Origin: Micrasema longulum
Lineage: Eukaryota; Arthropoda; Insecta; Trichoptera; Brachycentridae
DNA length: 64,000 nt
NCBI GenBank assembly: GCA_022494885.1
Contig: JAGVSM010002703.1
Span: 1-64,000, forward strand
Direction of reading: 5' to 3'
The position numbers and the translations under genes are program-made. The notes under the pieces were generated by a model. The model saw nothing but the letters and a program-made list of their open reading frames with translations, searched no databases and was not told where the DNA came from. Shown piece by piece: positions 63,105 to 64,000 of this stretch (its first letter is position 1; every line of letters begins with the position of its first letter).

Positions 63105-64000
63105 CTAAAATAAAGAAAATAAACTATCTTAAATCACTACAAAATTATATCGTAAATACAAATCATTAATTTATTTTCTTGGTAAAAACTAAAAAAGTAT
63201 TTATTTTGCACAAAAATAATGAAACACACAAATTTTACGAGCTTATAAAAAAAATGTATTTCACTTATAATTTTACGGTGTTACTTTTGTGTAAATTTAA
63301 GATAATGCAATATTAGAAAGAGGTCATTAAACAAATACTGAAAAGTATTGATCTTAAGCTGTACAATTTTATCTGAAACTAATACCCGTATGCAGAGACA
63401 AACCTTAAGGTGAGGAAAGTACATTCTATTGTCTTCACCTTCGGGTTATTCTCTGCATTTGAAATTAGAATGTACTTTCCTCACCTTAAGTTTTGTCTCT
63501 GCATACGGGTATAAACATTGAATTCCTCATACAAATCGGTTGAAATATAATTTCAAAATATATTTATTTTAACGTTTTAATATAAATACTTTTTCGTCAG
63601 GTAGGATCTAATATACTTAAAACGAACAATAGATTTAAAAAAATCAAGTTGTCTATAAATAATAATAAATATGTTATACACATTACTATTTTCATTACTT
63701 TGTTAAAAAACTTATGTACATATTGATTTATTTATTATATATACGGCTTAAGCCAATTACAACAGTTACATAAATAAACAAATATACAAGAAACTGAACA
63801 AAAAAATAAATAAAATTATGTAGCAAAGACAAACAAGAGCAATAAAATAATGGTATACATATATTCATACAGTTTATATACATTTAAGGGTGGGTATATT
63901 GATAAATATGAACATACTGTATCATTATAATTGTATTAAAAACAATTTACCACCTACAAATATAAAACAAATTAAAAAAAAAAAAAAAAATTAAGTGAAA
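63105..64000. other. Intron or 5' region of the sarcalumenin-like gene
   Basis: AT-rich with no convincing exon; contains the inverted repeat at 63382-63512 and ends in an A-run. Confidence 0.45.
63382..63512. mobile_element. 131-bp element with 46-base near-perfect inverted arms
   Basis: The left arm 63382-63427 (starting ATACCCGTATGCAGAGAC) matches the reverse complement of 63467-63512 at 45 of 46 positions, around a 39-base centre. The centre itself contains a weaker third copy of arm sequence (CTTCACCTTCGGG, CTCTGCAT). Such near identity suggests a recent MITE or a selected hairpin. Confidence 0.85.

Overview
The window is AT-rich eukaryotic nuclear DNA, most likely from an insect or another arthropod. 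It has spliced genes with GT-AG introns, intron lengths from under 100 bases to several kb, and a dense mixture of decayed transposable elements: CR1/L2-like, RTE-like, Jockey-like and R1-like LINEs, mariner, pogo/Tigger and probably Harbinger elements, tRNA-derived SINEs and several MITE families. I cannot name the species.

Layout. 0-0.6 kb: one possible exon of an unknown gene on the minus strand, running off the left edge. 0.6-11.5 kb: no recognisable host gene; LINE 3' ends, a tRNA-derived SINE, two inverted-repeat MITEs and one copy of a foldback repeat. 11.5-14.6 kb (minus): a four-exon HAD phosphatase, pseudouridine-5'-phosphatase type. 14.6-19.9 kb: transposon remnants and a GC-rich LTR-like island. 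19.9-47.7 kb (plus): one 20-exon gene whose phases all agree and which encodes an 1105-residue coiled-coil protein, candidate Cep152/Asterless. Its introns hold most of the mobile elements, including a mariner with an unbroken transposase frame. 47.8-49.0 kb (minus): intronless mitochondrial aminomethyltransferase (glycine-cleavage T protein), tail to tail with the coiled-coil gene. 49.0-55.6 kb: repeats and a nearly complete but frameshifted R1-like LINE. 55.7-57.4 kb (plus): CMC2, followed after only 20 bases by ABITRAM/FAM206A. 58.2-63.1 kb (minus): seven 3' exons of a sarcalumenin-like luminal GTPase with a long Asp/Glu/Ser/Lys repeat region; its 5' end lies beyond the window.

The host genes are unrelated housekeeping functions: nucleoside salvage, centriole assembly, glycine catabolism, respiratory-chain assembly and reticulum calcium handling. 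The one arrangement that suggests joint expression is CMC2-ABITRAM, whose spacing leaves no room for an ordinary terminator and promoter. I saw no virus-like gene set, CRISPR array or prokaryotic operon. The most notable features are the CMC2-ABITRAM junction, a mariner whose third catalytic Asp is Asn, a dispersed foldback family with about eight copies, and a 46-base near-perfect inverted repeat at 63.4 kb.
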